A stretch of 64,000 nt of DNA from the NCBI GenBank assembly GCA_035353175.1, contig DAOPZC010000007.1:1-64000 (forward strand), given 5' to 3'. The notes beneath the pieces were generated by a model. It searched no databases. It worked only from the letters and a program-made list of their open reading frames with translations, and had not been told where the DNA came from. This document shows positions 26,002-36,200 of the stretch, piece by piece. The stretch's first letter is position 1; every line of letters begins with the position of its first letter. Made by a program: the position numbers and the translations under genes. This DNA comes from DAOPZC01 sp035353175 (GTDB lineage: Bacteria > Verrucomicrobiota > Kiritimatiellia > RFP12 > UBA1067).

Positions 26002-28287
26002 TTACGGTTTCGGCAGCGGGGGCAGGGGAGTGACCGCATGGGTCACCGGCCAGGTCGCGCGTCCGTCATCCGGGCAGAGCCCGATTTTTTCAAAGGGAAT
26101 CCGCTGGAAACCGAGTTTCCAGGCCGGGGAATCCTCCCGCAGGCGGAAGTCCTCCTTCTTTTCATCGGCGATTTTCGGATCCTCGTTGATCAGGTTGTTT
26201 TCGAACGTCACGAGCGGTTCGGCGCGGTCCTCGATGTGCTTCCACCACGTTTGGCCGATCGGCTGGCCTTTTGACACGCGCCGCAGGTTCTCGCCTTGGC
26301 CTTGCCAAAAGATGTTGCGCCGAACAACATTGCCCTTCGGTTTCGCCGGCTCGTCGTCGAGCATCGCCGCCACTTGCGGGTAGCGCGTGACGAAAGGCGG
26401 CTCTTTGATCTTCACGCCGCACAGCACGCCGGTTTCGCGACAGGTCTTGAGTCGCGCTTCAGCATACGGTGCGGCCCAGCCGAGCGCGCGGGCATCCAGG
26501 TGGAAGGCGTGCGGGCAATCGACGAACACGTTGTTCTCGATCACGTTGTCGCGGCCGCCGCCGATGAAGACCGGCTTCCAGACCTGATAGAAAAGGTTGT
26601 TGCGCACGGTGGCGCCCGAGAATTCGTCGTCGAGGTAAATGCCGTTGCACGCGCCGCCGTCTTTGCCGCAGAGGTGGTGAAGGTAGTTGTACTGGAACAC
26701 GTTTCCCCGCAGACACCAGCTGCGCCCGGCGTAGATGGCTCCGCAGTCGTGCGACTCCTGGCAGACGTTGTGGATTTCGTTGTATTCGAAGAGGTGCTCC
26801 ATGCCGCCGAACAGGATCGCCGAATGCGGCGCGTGGTGAATCAGGTTATGTGCGGCGCGCAAGCCGACGCCGCTCATGAAAATGCCGGGCCGGTACATGC
26901 GGTCCCAGCGCCCGAAATGATGGATGTGGTTGTTCTCCGCCGTGTGGTCGGCGTGTGTGAGCGTGGAGCGGTCACCCCCCAGCAGGTAGATGCCGCCGCC
27001 GCCCATGCCGGAGAGGTCGCAGCCCTCGACGCGGCACGCCTGGCCGCCGACGACGGTCACGGCGTGGTTGCCCATGTTCCGGACCGTGCAGCCGACCACG
27101 CGGCACTGCCGGCCGTTCTGGACGGAGACGGCGGTGCCGCGGGCGTTCTCCATCGTGAACCCGCTGAGCGTCACGTAGGCGGTATCCGTCAGCGTAAACA
27201 GGCCGGCGGCCATCGAAACCTCTGCGCGGCTGTTGTCCAAGGGGGCTGGCGGCCAGAAGTAGAGCTTTCCGGCCTCGCGGTCGATCATCCACTCGCCGGG
27301 CATGTCGATTTCACACAGCAGGTTGAGCCCTTGGAACCACTGTCCCGCCCGATACCCGTAGAAGTGGTAGGGCGGCGCGACGGCGAGGGTCCGCTGCGCC
27401 GTGTCGATGGCGGCGATCCGGTGGGTTTGCAGGGCCCAGTCGCGGAACCAGTAGCCCCGGACAAACGCATCCTTTTCCTTGAGCCAACGCTCGGGGCGGT
27501 TGTCCGTATAGGTGAAAAGGCCTTCTTTGCAGCCGATCACGCCGCGGACATTGATCTCGGTTTTTCCCAGCACCGTCCCGATCTTTGTGAAGCCCTCGTT
27601 GGGCCAGCGCGAAAGCTCCATCGGCGCGCCGTTGAAAAACAGCTCCAGGCGCGGCGAGACGGTGCGCCCGCTCTTGACCGCCTCGTGGCTGGCCATCGCG
27701 TTCCCGATCTCATCCTCATTCTGATTGTCGGCCACAGACAGCGCGTGTTGCAGTTCCCATGCCGCATCCAGATCCAAGTCGCCGTATTCGGTGATGCCCA
27801 GCGCGTTGAGGTCCGCTTGGAAAATCTTGCCCCGCGCCGCCGGGTCGAGCCGTTCCAACACGGCCGCGTCCGTGACGGGCTTCCAGTCGGAGAGGGTCCG
27901 GCTGCCGCTGATCACGACGTGTTTTCCCGGACGGGCGCGATAGGTGACCGGCGACTCCGCCGTGCCCGAATCCTCGGCCGTCAGCTCCACCGGCCGGGTC
28001 AGTGCGTAGTGTCCGGCGGCAAGTTCAACGGTGACGCCCCCCTTGGGCAGCACGCCTGCCCGTTTCAGCTCCCGGATCTTTTGGCGGGCGGCCGTGAGCG
28101 TGGCGAGCGGTGCACGGCGCGAACCGTCCGCCGTGTCGTTTCCGTCGGGCGCGACGCAGAAGATGAGCGCCGCGGTGTCGCCGGCCGTGTTGCGGGTGCC
28201 GCCTTTCGGCAGAAGGTGTCGGCAGGCGGCGAGGGATAAGGTCGCCAGCGTGACGGTCAGGAGGATTCCGGACGTGTTGTTTTTCAT
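26002..28287 (-). CDS. Lipoprotein with right-handed parallel beta-helix
   Basis: This 761-residue protein has a lipoprotein signal (LSLAAC, Cys22). The body begins with the typical 'FCVAPDGNDTADGSRRAPLATL' segment of DUF1565-type beta-helix proteins. It continues as repeated short strands with 'NNHIHHFG', 'FEYNEIHNVC', 'GNVFQYNYLHH' and 'NNLFYQVW' ladders of Asn and His. Such proteins are lyases, epimerases or hydrolases acting on acidic or branched polysaccharides; the exact activity cannot be read. An alternative start at 28308 would overlap the stop of the preceding gene (ATGA) and add 7 residues; both give a workable signal peptide. Confidence 0.82.
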   Translation of the reverse strand: MKNNTSGILLTVTLATLSLAACRHLLPKGGTRNTAGDTAALIFCVAPDGNDTADGSRRAPLATLTAARQKIRELKRAGVLPKGGVTVELAAGHYALTRPVELTAEDSGTAESPVTYRARPGKHVVISGSRTLSDWKPVTDAAVLERLDPAARGKIFQADLNALGITEYGDLDLDAAWELQHALSVADNQNEDEIGNAMASHEAVKSGRTVSPRLELFFNGAPMELSRWPNEGFTKIGTVLGKTEINVRGVIGCKEGLFTYTDNRPERWLKEKDAFVRGYWFRDWALQTHRIAAIDTAQRTLAVAPPYHFYGYRAGQWFQGLNLLCEIDMPGEWMIDREAGKLYFWPPAPLDNSRAEVSMAAGLFTLTDTAYVTLSGFTMENARGTAVSVQNGRQCRVVGCTVRNMGNHAVTVVGGQACRVEGCDLSGMGGGGIYLLGGDRSTLTHADHTAENNHIHHFGRWDRMYRPGIFMSGVGLRAAHNLIHHAPHSAILFGGMEHLFEYNEIHNVCQESHDCGAIYAGRSWCLRGNVFQYNYLHHLCGKDGGACNGIYLDDEFSGATVRNNLFYQVWKPVFIGGGRDNVIENNVFVDCPHAFHLDARALGWAAPYAEARLKTCRETGVLCGVKIKEPPFVTRYPQVAAMLDDEPAKPKGNVVRRNIFWQGQGENLRRVSKGQPIGQTWWKHIEDRAEPLVTFENNLINEDPKIADEKKEDFRLREDSPAWKLGFQRIPFEKIGLCPDDGRATWPVTHAVTPLPPLPKP

Positions 28288-28304
28288 GGCATACGATCTA
28301 ACGG

Positions 28305-30704
28305 TCATTTGAGTTGCAGCGTTCCCGCCTGTTCCAGCTTCCAGTTCTCCGCCTGCGTGCCTTCCCAGCAGTGCCACTCGCCGAACTCGCTGTAGAAGGC
28401 GGCCACGTTGAAGCCGACCTTCAGGCCCGGTTCCGGTTTCAGGCCCAGCGCCGCGAAGGGAATGGCCCACTCGCCGCGCCAGCCGCGGCCGAAGAGCGCC
28501 GCGCCCGAGCCGACGGCTTTGACGGCAAAGCGCGTCTCCTTGCCCAGCCGTGCGGCGGCGTCCGCCGGCGCGCCCGCATCGGCTGCGCTCAGGAGCGCGC
28601 CGCCCGCGAAGCCGCGGATCACGAAGGTCGCCGGCTGGCCTTCGGGTGTCTTGCCGGCGATGCAGATCTCCACGCCGTCGTCTTTGCCCCAGACCGAATT
28701 TGTGCTGACTTTTGCGGGGCTGAACATCGTGACGTTGGCCGAAACATACAGGCACTGGTCGTCGTAGCCGAATTTGACCAGCGTCGGCGAGCCGCCGACA
28801 GAGTAGCGCGCGGGCTCGCGGTCCAGCGTCAGCAGCTTGCCGGGCCACTCGCCGTTCTTGATCTCGCCGTCGAGCGTCGGCGCGGCGGCTACGCGCTCGG
28901 CGTCGATCGGATAGGGTTTGCGGCCGGGGACAGGCTCGGCCGGCACCGTGTCGCTGATGGTGAAGGCCTGCGGTTTCCCGTCCTTGGCGAGTCCTTCGCG
29001 GTAGATCGCGTTGCCCTTCCAAGACGTGATGCCGTTCGCCTGGCGCACGTTGAGTTTGCCGGGAATAAACAGCGTGTTGCCCTCGAAGGAGCAGCCGACG
29101 GAACGCTGGAACGAGACGGTCATGTCGGTGTCGGAGATGAACACGTTGTTCCGCACCGTGATGTTGCGGGTGATGTGGTTGTGGGTCGGCATCGGCACGC
29201 CGATCGCGACGTTGCGCTCGACGATGCAGTTTTTTGCGCCTTCGTCGAGATAGTAGGCGGAGGCCCCGAAACCGGAACCGACCTGAACCACGTCGCGCAC
29301 GACGTTGCCGCGGATGGTGCAGGTGTCCATGTTGCCGTAGATCGCCGCGCCGTCGTGCAGTTCGCGCATCACGCGGTAGATCAGGTTCTCCTCGTAAAGG
29401 GACTCCTTGCCGCCGCCGATGATGCCGGAGTAGGGGGCATCGTGGATTTCGTTGCGGAAGATGTGCATCTTGTTGCCGCTCAGCATGGAGGCGGCGGCGC
29501 TCGGATAGTAGATGCCGAGGTGGTGGATGTGGTTCCGCGCGACCAGCGTGTCCGAACCATTGATCGTCGCGCCGCAGGCGCCGGTGTGGCGCACCTGACA
29601 ATCCGTGATTCGGCATCCGTTCAGCCGGCTCGCGTTGATGCCGACGCCGCCCACGTTGCAGATCTCAAGCTTCTCGAGCGCGCATGCGTTGGCATAGACC
29701 ATCTGGACGGCGCCGTCGAAGGCGCCCGCGCCGAAGCTGGCGGATTTGAGCGGCGGCGTGGTGGCCTGCAGCGTCAGGCCGCGCAGCGTGATGGCCTCGA
29801 CCGGCTTCTTGGCGTTGCCGAGGAGACCGATAATCCGTTCGGCGGTCGGCGCGATGATCTTGATTTTTGCCATGTCCTCGTCGGGCAGAGGCCAATAGAC
29901 CAGTTTGCCGGCGGTGCGGTCGAGATACCATTGTCCCGGACGGGTCATGCCCTCGCGTGTGTTGTAGATCACGTATTTGCGGCGATTGCAGGCGCCCGGC
30001 GGCCAAGAGGGTTCTGACGTCAGAATGAGCGCGTGGCGCTGAAGGTCGTTGCTGGCCACGCCCACGAGCGATTCGGCCCACATGTGGTACATGCGCACTT
30101 CGGCGTTGCGCACGTCGAGCGAGGCCGGGATGTCCTCCGGCTTATAGGGCATCGTGGTGAGTTCTTCGTGGGTGGGTTTGCGCTCCCAGAAACCTGCCAC
30201 GCAGGGCAGCAGCGGCTGGTTCCAGGTGCCGAGGTTGTCGAACGTGTTGGTGCCCGGATAAACGGCGCGCTCGCCCAAGCGGTGGTTGACGACCAGCGCC
30301 CGGAAATCCCAGGTGCCTTCTTTCACGCCTGCCAATTCCGCAGACCATAATTTTTCGCCTTCCCGCTTCCAGTTGGTGATCTGCTTTCCGCCGTAGAGCG
30401 TGACGGTGCCGTTGGTGGTCGCAGCTTCGATCGTGAGGCCGTTGTCCTGCGCGTCCAGCGCGAGCGGTTTGGCCATGTAATAATCCCCCGGCAGGGCCCT
30501 GATCGTGTGCGGCCCCTGTCCGGCTTTGCGCGCCGCGTCGCGCGCGGCCTCAAATGTGGCCAGCGGCTGCGCCTGCGTGCCCGGATTCGCGTCGCTGCCC
30601 TGCGGCGCGACATGGAAGGTGGCGGCCGCTGCCCCGGCGGGCGCGATGGCCACAGACAGCCCCGCGCAAAACACGGCCAGCGACGACTTCAACGACAGAT
30701 GCAT
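28305..30704 (-). CDS. Secreted right-handed beta-helix protein with C-terminal CBM9-like domain
   Basis: This 799-residue protein starts at ATG 30704 behind GGGGGA. A signal peptide (1-27) is followed by 'FHVAPQGSDANPGTQAQPLATFEAAR', the hallmark start of this beta-helix group. Helix coils run to about 600 ('RNHIHHLG', 'RNEIHDAPYSGI', 'RNNVFISDTD'). Residues about 625-799 look like a CBM9/DOMON-type sugar-binding domain: 'PTLDGEIKNGEWPG', 'YDDQCLYVSANV', 'KDDGVEICIAG' and 'WAIPFAALGLKPEPG'. It is the first gene of the operon and is paralogous in architecture to the following lipoprotein. It probably degrades or binds a complex extracellular polysaccharide. Confidence 0.83.
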   Translation of the reverse strand: MHLSLKSSLAVFCAGLSVAIAPAGAAAATFHVAPQGSDANPGTQAQPLATFEAARDAARKAGQGPHTIRALPGDYYMAKPLALDAQDNGLTIEAATTNGTVTLYGGKQITNWKREGEKLWSAELAGVKEGTWDFRALVVNHRLGERAVYPGTNTFDNLGTWNQPLLPCVAGFWERKPTHEELTTMPYKPEDIPASLDVRNAEVRMYHMWAESLVGVASNDLQRHALILTSEPSWPPGACNRRKYVIYNTREGMTRPGQWYLDRTAGKLVYWPLPDEDMAKIKIIAPTAERIIGLLGNAKKPVEAITLRGLTLQATTPPLKSASFGAGAFDGAVQMVYANACALEKLEICNVGGVGINASRLNGCRITDCQVRHTGACGATINGSDTLVARNHIHHLGIYYPSAAASMLSGNKMHIFRNEIHDAPYSGIIGGGKESLYEENLIYRVMRELHDGAAIYGNMDTCTIRGNVVRDVVQVGSGFGASAYYLDEGAKNCIVERNVAIGVPMPTHNHITRNITVRNNVFISDTDMTVSFQRSVGCSFEGNTLFIPGKLNVRQANGITSWKGNAIYREGLAKDGKPQAFTISDTVPAEPVPGRKPYPIDAERVAAAPTLDGEIKNGEWPGKLLTLDREPARYSVGGSPTLVKFGYDDQCLYVSANVTMFSPAKVSTNSVWGKDDGVEICIAGKTPEGQPATFVIRGFAGGALLSAADAGAPADAAARLGKETRFAVKAVGSGAALFGRGWRGEWAIPFAALGLKPEPGLKVGFNVAAFYSEFGEWHCWEGTQAENWKLEQAGTLQLK

Positions 30705-30824
30705 GCTTCCCCCTTTTTGTGCTCCGCGCGTCCCTCGCGCGTCGATGTCCTTGACCGGCCACAAGGGCCCCCCAGAAAAAACGGTCAGGTTCGCGGTCGC
30801 GTGCGGCCCCACTTATCGGGAGGC

Positions 30825-30854
30825 AGTATAGCATCCGCTTTCGGTTCGTGTAAA
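30825..30854 (-). promoter_or_regulatory. Sigma-70-type promoter of the five-gene glycan operon
   Basis: Minus strand TTTACA, 18 bases, TATACT; both hexamers match the consensus at five of six positions. The leader before the first ATG is about 115 bases. The bases CGGATG-N-TATACTGCC recur at the promoter of the gene at 45827. Confidence 0.6.
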
Positions 30855-30972
30855 TCCACCTTGACCGATCACTTCAAGACGGGATCAGGATTGCGATCAG
30901 GAGCACGATTGGATTACGCGAACAGAGGGACGGCTGTTTGGAACACGATCGAAAATGCCGCGAAGACTCGGC

Positions 30973-31001
30973 TTGTACGTCCTGTCGACAAAGTGTTAAA
31001 T
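30973..31001 (+). promoter_or_regulatory. Sigma-70-type promoter of the GH13 gene, giving a leaderless mRNA
   Basis: TTGTAC, 17 bases, TTAAAT. The -10 ends seven bases before the ATG at 31009 and there is no Shine-Dalgarno, so the RNA probably starts at or next to the A of the start codon. Confidence 0.5.
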
Positions 31002-31008
31002 TCGCCAC

Positions 31009-32448
31009 ATGAAGTTCAAGGTGATTGTGCTGGCGGGGCTGTCGGCTTGCTGTTCGTTTCCCGTGTTCGGCGCGAACGCATGGATGCAGAACGCGCGGAA
31101 GAGTCCGGAGTGGTTCACGAAGAGCGTGATGTACCAGATCCAGCCGCGGGCGTTCACGCCGGAGGGTACCCTGAAGGCGGCGGAGCGGAAGCTGCCGTAC
31201 CTGAAGGACCTCGGCGTGACGATCGCGTACCTCGTGCCGGTGATGAAGATGGACGCCGACACGGACAAGGGGTTCTGGAGTCCCCGGCAGATCCGGAGCG
31301 GCTTCGGGAATCCGAAGAACCAGTACCGCATCGCCGACTACTTCCACGTGGACGAGGAATACGGCACGGACCAAGACCTGAAGGACTTCTGCGCCGCCGC
31401 GCACGCGCTCGGCATGCAGGTCGTTTTCGACCTCGTCTACCTGCACTGCGGACCGACCGCGCCGTTCCTGAAGGAGCATCCCGAGTTCACGTGGTGGAAC
31501 GCGGACGGCACGGTCAAGAAGGGGCCGTGGCGCTTCCCGAAGCTCAACTTCGCCGTGCCGGCGCTGCGCGAGTACTTCATCGGAAACATCAAGTATCTCC
31601 TGAAGGAATACGGCGCGGACGGTTTCCGCTGCGACGTGGGAGACGGCATCCCGCTCGACTTCTGGTGCGACGCGCATGACGCGATGGACGCGGCGACCAA
31701 GTCGCACGCGGTGCTGCTGTGCGAGGGCTTCACGGTCTGCGACCAGTACAAGGGGTTTGACGCCGACTACGGCTGGTTTCCGGGACTGAACGCGAAGGGT
31801 GTGCGAAATTCGTGGATCGAACGTGAGAAGCAGTGTCCGGCGGGCTCGAAATTCGTGAACCACTACGAGAACCACGATATCGCGACGGATTGCCGTCCGC
31901 GCTGGGAAAAGCAGTGGGGACACGCCGCAGTCGATCAAGTGCTCGTGTGGATGTTCACGCTGGACGGCGTGCCGATGCTCTTCTGCGGCAACGAGATGGC
32001 CGACGCGGACGAGCGGCATTCGATGTTCGGGAAGACGCCGCTGGACTGGACGCTGCTCGACCGCGAGCCGGGCCGTTCCCGCCATGCCTTCGTGAAGCGC
32101 CTCGCCGCGCTCCGCAGGGAGCATCCGGCGTTGACCTCCCAGAACGGAAAGGACGGGCTCACCTGGCTCGACACGACCGCGCCAGACCGTGTGGCCGCGT
32201 TCGCGCGCCGAGGGGGCGGGGAGACGGTCCTCGTGGTGCAGAACTGGTCCGACAAGGAGTCCGCGTGCACGATCTCGTTCAAGGCGCCAGTGGATGCTTT
32301 GCCGTCCTATCTCGCGGCCGAGAAGGTCGACCGCGACGTGAAGGGCGCGGTCGCGGCGGAACCTCTTTTTGCGCAGGGCGCGCGCTTCGCTGCGCCGGAC
32401 CGCATTGTCCTCGACCCTTGGGGCTTCTGGATCGGAACGGTCAAGTGA
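31009..32448 (+). CDS. Secreted GH13 alpha-amylase-family glycosidase
   Basis: This 479-residue protein has a signal peptide (1-21). All four conserved GH13 regions are present: region I 'VVFDLVYLHCGP' (Asp141, His146), region II 'DGFRCDVGDG' with nucleophile Asp209, region III 'LLCEGF' with acid/base Glu239, and region IV 'YENHD' with Asp290. A C-terminal beta domain follows (about 395-479). Family members cleave or transfer alpha-glucosidic bonds; the region I Asn-His is replaced by Leu-His, so the exact subfamily is unclear. It stands alone, divergent from the beta-helix operon, with its own promoter. Confidence 0.92.
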   Translation: MKFKVIVLAGLSACCSFPVFGANAWMQNARKSPEWFTKSVMYQIQPRAFTPEGTLKAAERKLPYLKDLGVTIAYLVPVMKMDADTDKGFWSPRQIRSGFGNPKNQYRIADYFHVDEEYGTDQDLKDFCAAAHALGMQVVFDLVYLHCGPTAPFLKEHPEFTWWNADGTVKKGPWRFPKLNFAVPALREYFIGNIKYLLKEYGADGFRCDVGDGIPLDFWCDAHDAMDAATKSHAVLLCEGFTVCDQYKGFDADYGWFPGLNAKGVRNSWIEREKQCPAGSKFVNHYENHDIATDCRPRWEKQWGHAAVDQVLVWMFTLDGVPMLFCGNEMADADERHSMFGKTPLDWTLLDREPGRSRHAFVKRLAALRREHPALTSQNGKDGLTWLDTTAPDRVAAFARRGGGETVLVVQNWSDKESACTISFKAPVDALPSYLAAEKVDRDVKGAVAAEPLFAQGARFAAPDRIVLDPWGFWIGTVK

Positions 32449-32507
32449 TACGGAAATCGCCATGGCCGGCGCATACGACTAGGCCAAGAGGTTCCTTCTG
32501 AAACAAC

Positions 32508-33122
32508 ATGAATACTCGGGCATATCTTGAATCGACCGAAGTGATTGACTGGCAGACGCCAGCGGTAGCCGACCTGTCGAGGGCGATCGCGGCCCCTCAC
32601 AAAACGGCTGTCGATGTGGCGCGTGTCTGTTTCGAGTGGGTGCGCGACCGGATTGGGCACAGCGGCGATATTGGCGCTGAGGTTGTCACTTGTTCGGCGT
32701 CGCAAGTCCTGAAGGAGAAAACGGGCTGGTGTTTTGCAAAGAGCCATTTGCTCGCAGCGATGCTGCGCGCAAATGGCATCCCGGCTGGACTGTGCTACCA
32801 ACGGGTCCGGCGCGATGACGGCAACGGATTCACGCTGCACGGCTTGAACGCCGTCTATCTCCCGGGAATCGGATGGTATCGGGCGGACGCCCGGGGAAAC
32901 AAGACCGGGGTAGACGCCCAGTTCACGCCACCTGTCGAGCGGCTGGCTTTTCCCGTTGGCCTGCCCGGGGAAATCGATTTGCCCGAGATCTGGCCTGAGC
33001 CGCTTCCCGTTGTCGTGAGGTACTTGCGGGAGAACGACTCGCTGATGGAAGCCAGATCCAACCTCCCGGACATTGAATTGATGGCGGCATCCGGAAGATC
33101 CATGTCGGCGGTGCGGTGGTGA
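32508..33122 (+). CDS. Transglutaminase-like domain protein, cytoplasmic
   Basis: This 204-residue protein has a transglutaminase-core/cysteine-protease-like domain with catalytic Cys75 (TGWCFAKSH), His111 (TLHGLNAVYL) and Asp127 (WYRADARG). It has no signal peptide. Proteins of this small type are found as isolated genes in many bacteria, and their natural substrate is not known. Upstream spacing to the GH13 gene is 59 bases with no clear ribosome site, and its wording looks less GC-biased than that of its neighbours, so it may be a later arrival (inference). The last 30 residues do not look conserved. Confidence 0.82.
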   Translation: MNTRAYLESTEVIDWQTPAVADLSRAIAAPHKTAVDVARVCFEWVRDRIGHSGDIGAEVVTCSASQVLKEKTGWCFAKSHLLAAMLRANGIPAGLCYQRVRRDDGNGFTLHGLNAVYLPGIGWYRADARGNKTGVDAQFTPPVERLAFPVGLPGEIDLPEIWPEPLPVVVRYLRENDSLMEARSNLPDIELMAASGRSMSAVRW

Positions 33123-33239
33123 TGAAATCGCGCCAGCGGATCTCCGTGAATCTTTCGGGATGGAACGCGGAGGCCATATCCGGCACGGCCGGAACGCTTG
33201 TCCGCCCGCTCACGTAACGGAGAAAGAGGCCGCGACGCT

Positions 33240-36200
33240 TCAGTAGACCCAGAGCGCCATTTCCTTGATTTCGCCACGGCCGCCGGCAAGGAGTTCGAGG
33301 CGGTTGGAGGTTCCCGCCGCAAGCCACGGCGTGATGTTGAGGAAAACCGTGTCGCCGAGGGCATGATGGTGGCGCCGCACGTAGCGGCCGTTGACGAGAC
33401 ACCCGGTGATGCCGTGGCTGGTTTTCAGCCGCAGATAAACCTGCTTCCCGCTGAGATCGGCCGGGAGTTCGAACGTGCGGGATAGCAGGTTGGCATTGAA
33501 TGCGCCGGGCAGTCTCACGGGAGTCCCTGGACGCAGATAATCGTTCGAAGGGGCCCAGTCGCCCGCGAGGTCGAGCATGCGCCCGGGCCGGCGCGTGAAT
33601 GAAAGCCACGTGTTGCCGCGTACGCCGCACACCTGCCCTTCGCCTCGGATTTCGACGGCCAGCGTATGCGTTGATCCGGCTTCAAGTCCGGCAGACACGA
33701 TCAGGCCGTCCCGGCCGTCGCCCTGCGACACCTCGCGGCCATCGAGCCAATAGCGCGTCTTGCCGGAGGCCGTCCAGGAGAACCACGACTTGAGCCAGAG
33801 CTCGATGTTGCCTTGGCGCCAGGCCTTCGGAATCTGAAACGTCGTGCGGAACAGCACGCGGCGCGAGGGCAGCTCTTCCGGCACGGCCCAACAGTCTAGC
33901 CTCCGCATCGGCCATGTGGCGTCGTCAAAACCGGGGGCCGCGAGCGGCGCGGGATCGTCGGTGCCTTGCTCGTCCAAGACCCTGTAGCGCCAGCCGTCGG
34001 TGAGATCCACGGTGGCCTGTTCGCCGGTTTCGGCGGTGGCCGCATGGCCGCTTGCGACAGGCGCCTTCGCCGGCGTCACCGCTTCGGTCCCGCGCCACCA
34101 GTTGCGCTGAAGCGCGAACCACGCGGACGGCGCGGACGCGATCCGGCCCGTCGGCGTCACGAAGATTCGGGTCTCCAGCGGCTCCAGCCGGAGGCTGCTT
34201 ACGGCGGGCTGACCGTCCGCGCCGGTCGTCAACGGCGCGTCGGCATCCGCGCCGACCTCGCGGCAGAAGGCGGGCTTGAGTCCGTCGCGGAAAACAAGGC
34301 TCGTCTCGACGGCCCGGTCGGCTTTCTCGTTCCAGAGCGTCCAGGTGTCGAAGAGTCCGTTGTTGCTGACAGCGTGGCGGAACTTCACGCCTTCCGCGGC
34401 AGCCGGGACGCGTTTCGTGCCGGCCCACACGAAAAGTTGCCGGAAAAGTTTATGCGTGCGGTCCGGCCAGCCGTGCCAGAGCGGCGTGCGGCAGAACTTG
34501 AGCCCCATGTGGATCACGTAGCCCTTGCCGAGGGGCCGCAGCCCGATAGCGGTTGAACCGTCCTCCCAGCGCGCGAGGTCCTGGCAATCCGCCGCCCGCG
34601 CTTTGAGCTTCAAGCCGTTGGCCTTCACGTTTTTGAGATCCCAGTCCTCGGCCCTGAAGACCGTTTGGCTCGGCGCGAAGGAGAAGTTCCACCAGTCGGC
34701 GATCTCGTAGGGCTCGCTTGCCGTCGATCGGCTGCGGCTGGTGCCGGTGACGTCGTATCCGGAAAGGCGCGAAATCGGCCAGGCGTCTTTCTTTTCAGGC
34801 GTGTGGCGTCCCGTCTGGACGAAGGCCACGAAGATGCCGCCTTTGCGCACCCACGCTTCGATTTCGCCGATGAGCTTGTCGTCCATCACTGAGGTGTTCG
34901 CCCCGACGATGATGCGATAGGGGTCGGCCTTGCCGTCGGCAAAGTCGAGATCGGTGACGCCGTCGAAATCGTATTCGCCCGTGAACTGCGCGTTCAGCGG
35001 CCAAGCGAAATACCCGGACGGGAGGTTCGCGTCGGGATCCTGCCCCCACGGGAAACCGGTGAGGTTGTCGATGCGGTCGCTGAAGAGCATGGCGATCTGG
35101 GCCTTGGGCGGATGCGTCTTGCCTACCGTGTCGATCAGCGGCTTGATCTTTTCGAAGTGGGCGCGGAGGTCTTCCGGCCAGTAGATGTTGCCGACGTGGA
35201 TGAAGTAGTGGATCGCTTGAACGCCCTCGGTGAAGTAGTAGCCCAGCATGCGCTTGAAGCCCGTCAGATTCTCGGCGGGACCGCCCGGCTCCAGCGAGAA
35301 GGGCAGGTCGGCACCACGCATCAGCATCGGCAGGAACTCGTTCCAGAACGCGCCCATGTGGCCGGTGTTGTGGAAGTGCGCGCCGTATTGTTCGCAGAGC
35401 TTCTTGACGCCCGCGATGGTCGAGTCCGGCGCCATGCAGATGATCGATCGGTCCGGGTCAACGCTGCGGATGGCCTCGATCCCGCGCCGCGCGGCCTCGA
35501 TCCGCGTGGCTTGCCGCCAGTCGGCGAAGTCAACCCAGCGGGCCTTCTCGCCGTCCGGCAGGTCGGGGTACTGCCGCGGCGCCTGCCGTGAGAGGTAAAC
35601 GCGATAACCCAAAAAACCCTGCGGCACGCGGAGCGCGACCGTGTTGGTTCCCGCGCGCAGGGCGCCGGTGGCCTCGAACGCGCCCCAGTGCGGCACGGCG
35701 TGACGCGTCAACTCCTCGCCGATCACCGTTCCGTTCAGCGACGCGACAATCCGCTCTTTGAGGTGCGCCCCCGAATTGAGGTCCCACACGTAGAGCCACA
35801 CTTTTTCGCCGCGCAACCACGCGGCGGGCACTTCGAACGCCCGGCGGAAGACCGCCGGTTTCTTTTCGAGAAACATCATCGCATCGTTGCCGGGTGCTCG
35901 GAGCAGTGGCCACGTTGCATCGTCGAATGCGGCCGCGGACCATTCCGCCGCCGTGCCCGGCAACGGCTCGTAACCTAACCGCCACAGGCCGGTCAGATCC
36001 AGCGCGTCCGCGCCGTAGCCGAGGAAGCTCGCGAGATCCGGCACGCGTACGTCGTCCCAGCGTTTCAGCGCTGAAGCCTGTCCCCAGCGCTGTGCCACCT
36101 GTGCGACGCGACCGTATTTCGCTTTCAAGAAAGCGCGGAAGCTGGTATCGGCCACCGGCCCGTATTCGAGGAAGAGGTCGAAGTCGCCGTGGCGCAGTTC

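Larger units (their letters stand above)
30705..31008. other. Divergent control region between glycan operon and amylase gene
   Basis: This 304-base gap contains one promoter for each direction (30825-30854 minus, 30973-31001 plus). I see no gene, RNA or repeat in the remainder. Confidence 0.6.

Noticed and set aside
33123..33239. Possible gene remnant on the minus strand ('MASAFHPERFTEIRWRDF')
   Set aside because: Protein-like wording over about 20 residues only, no family match, no ribosome site.
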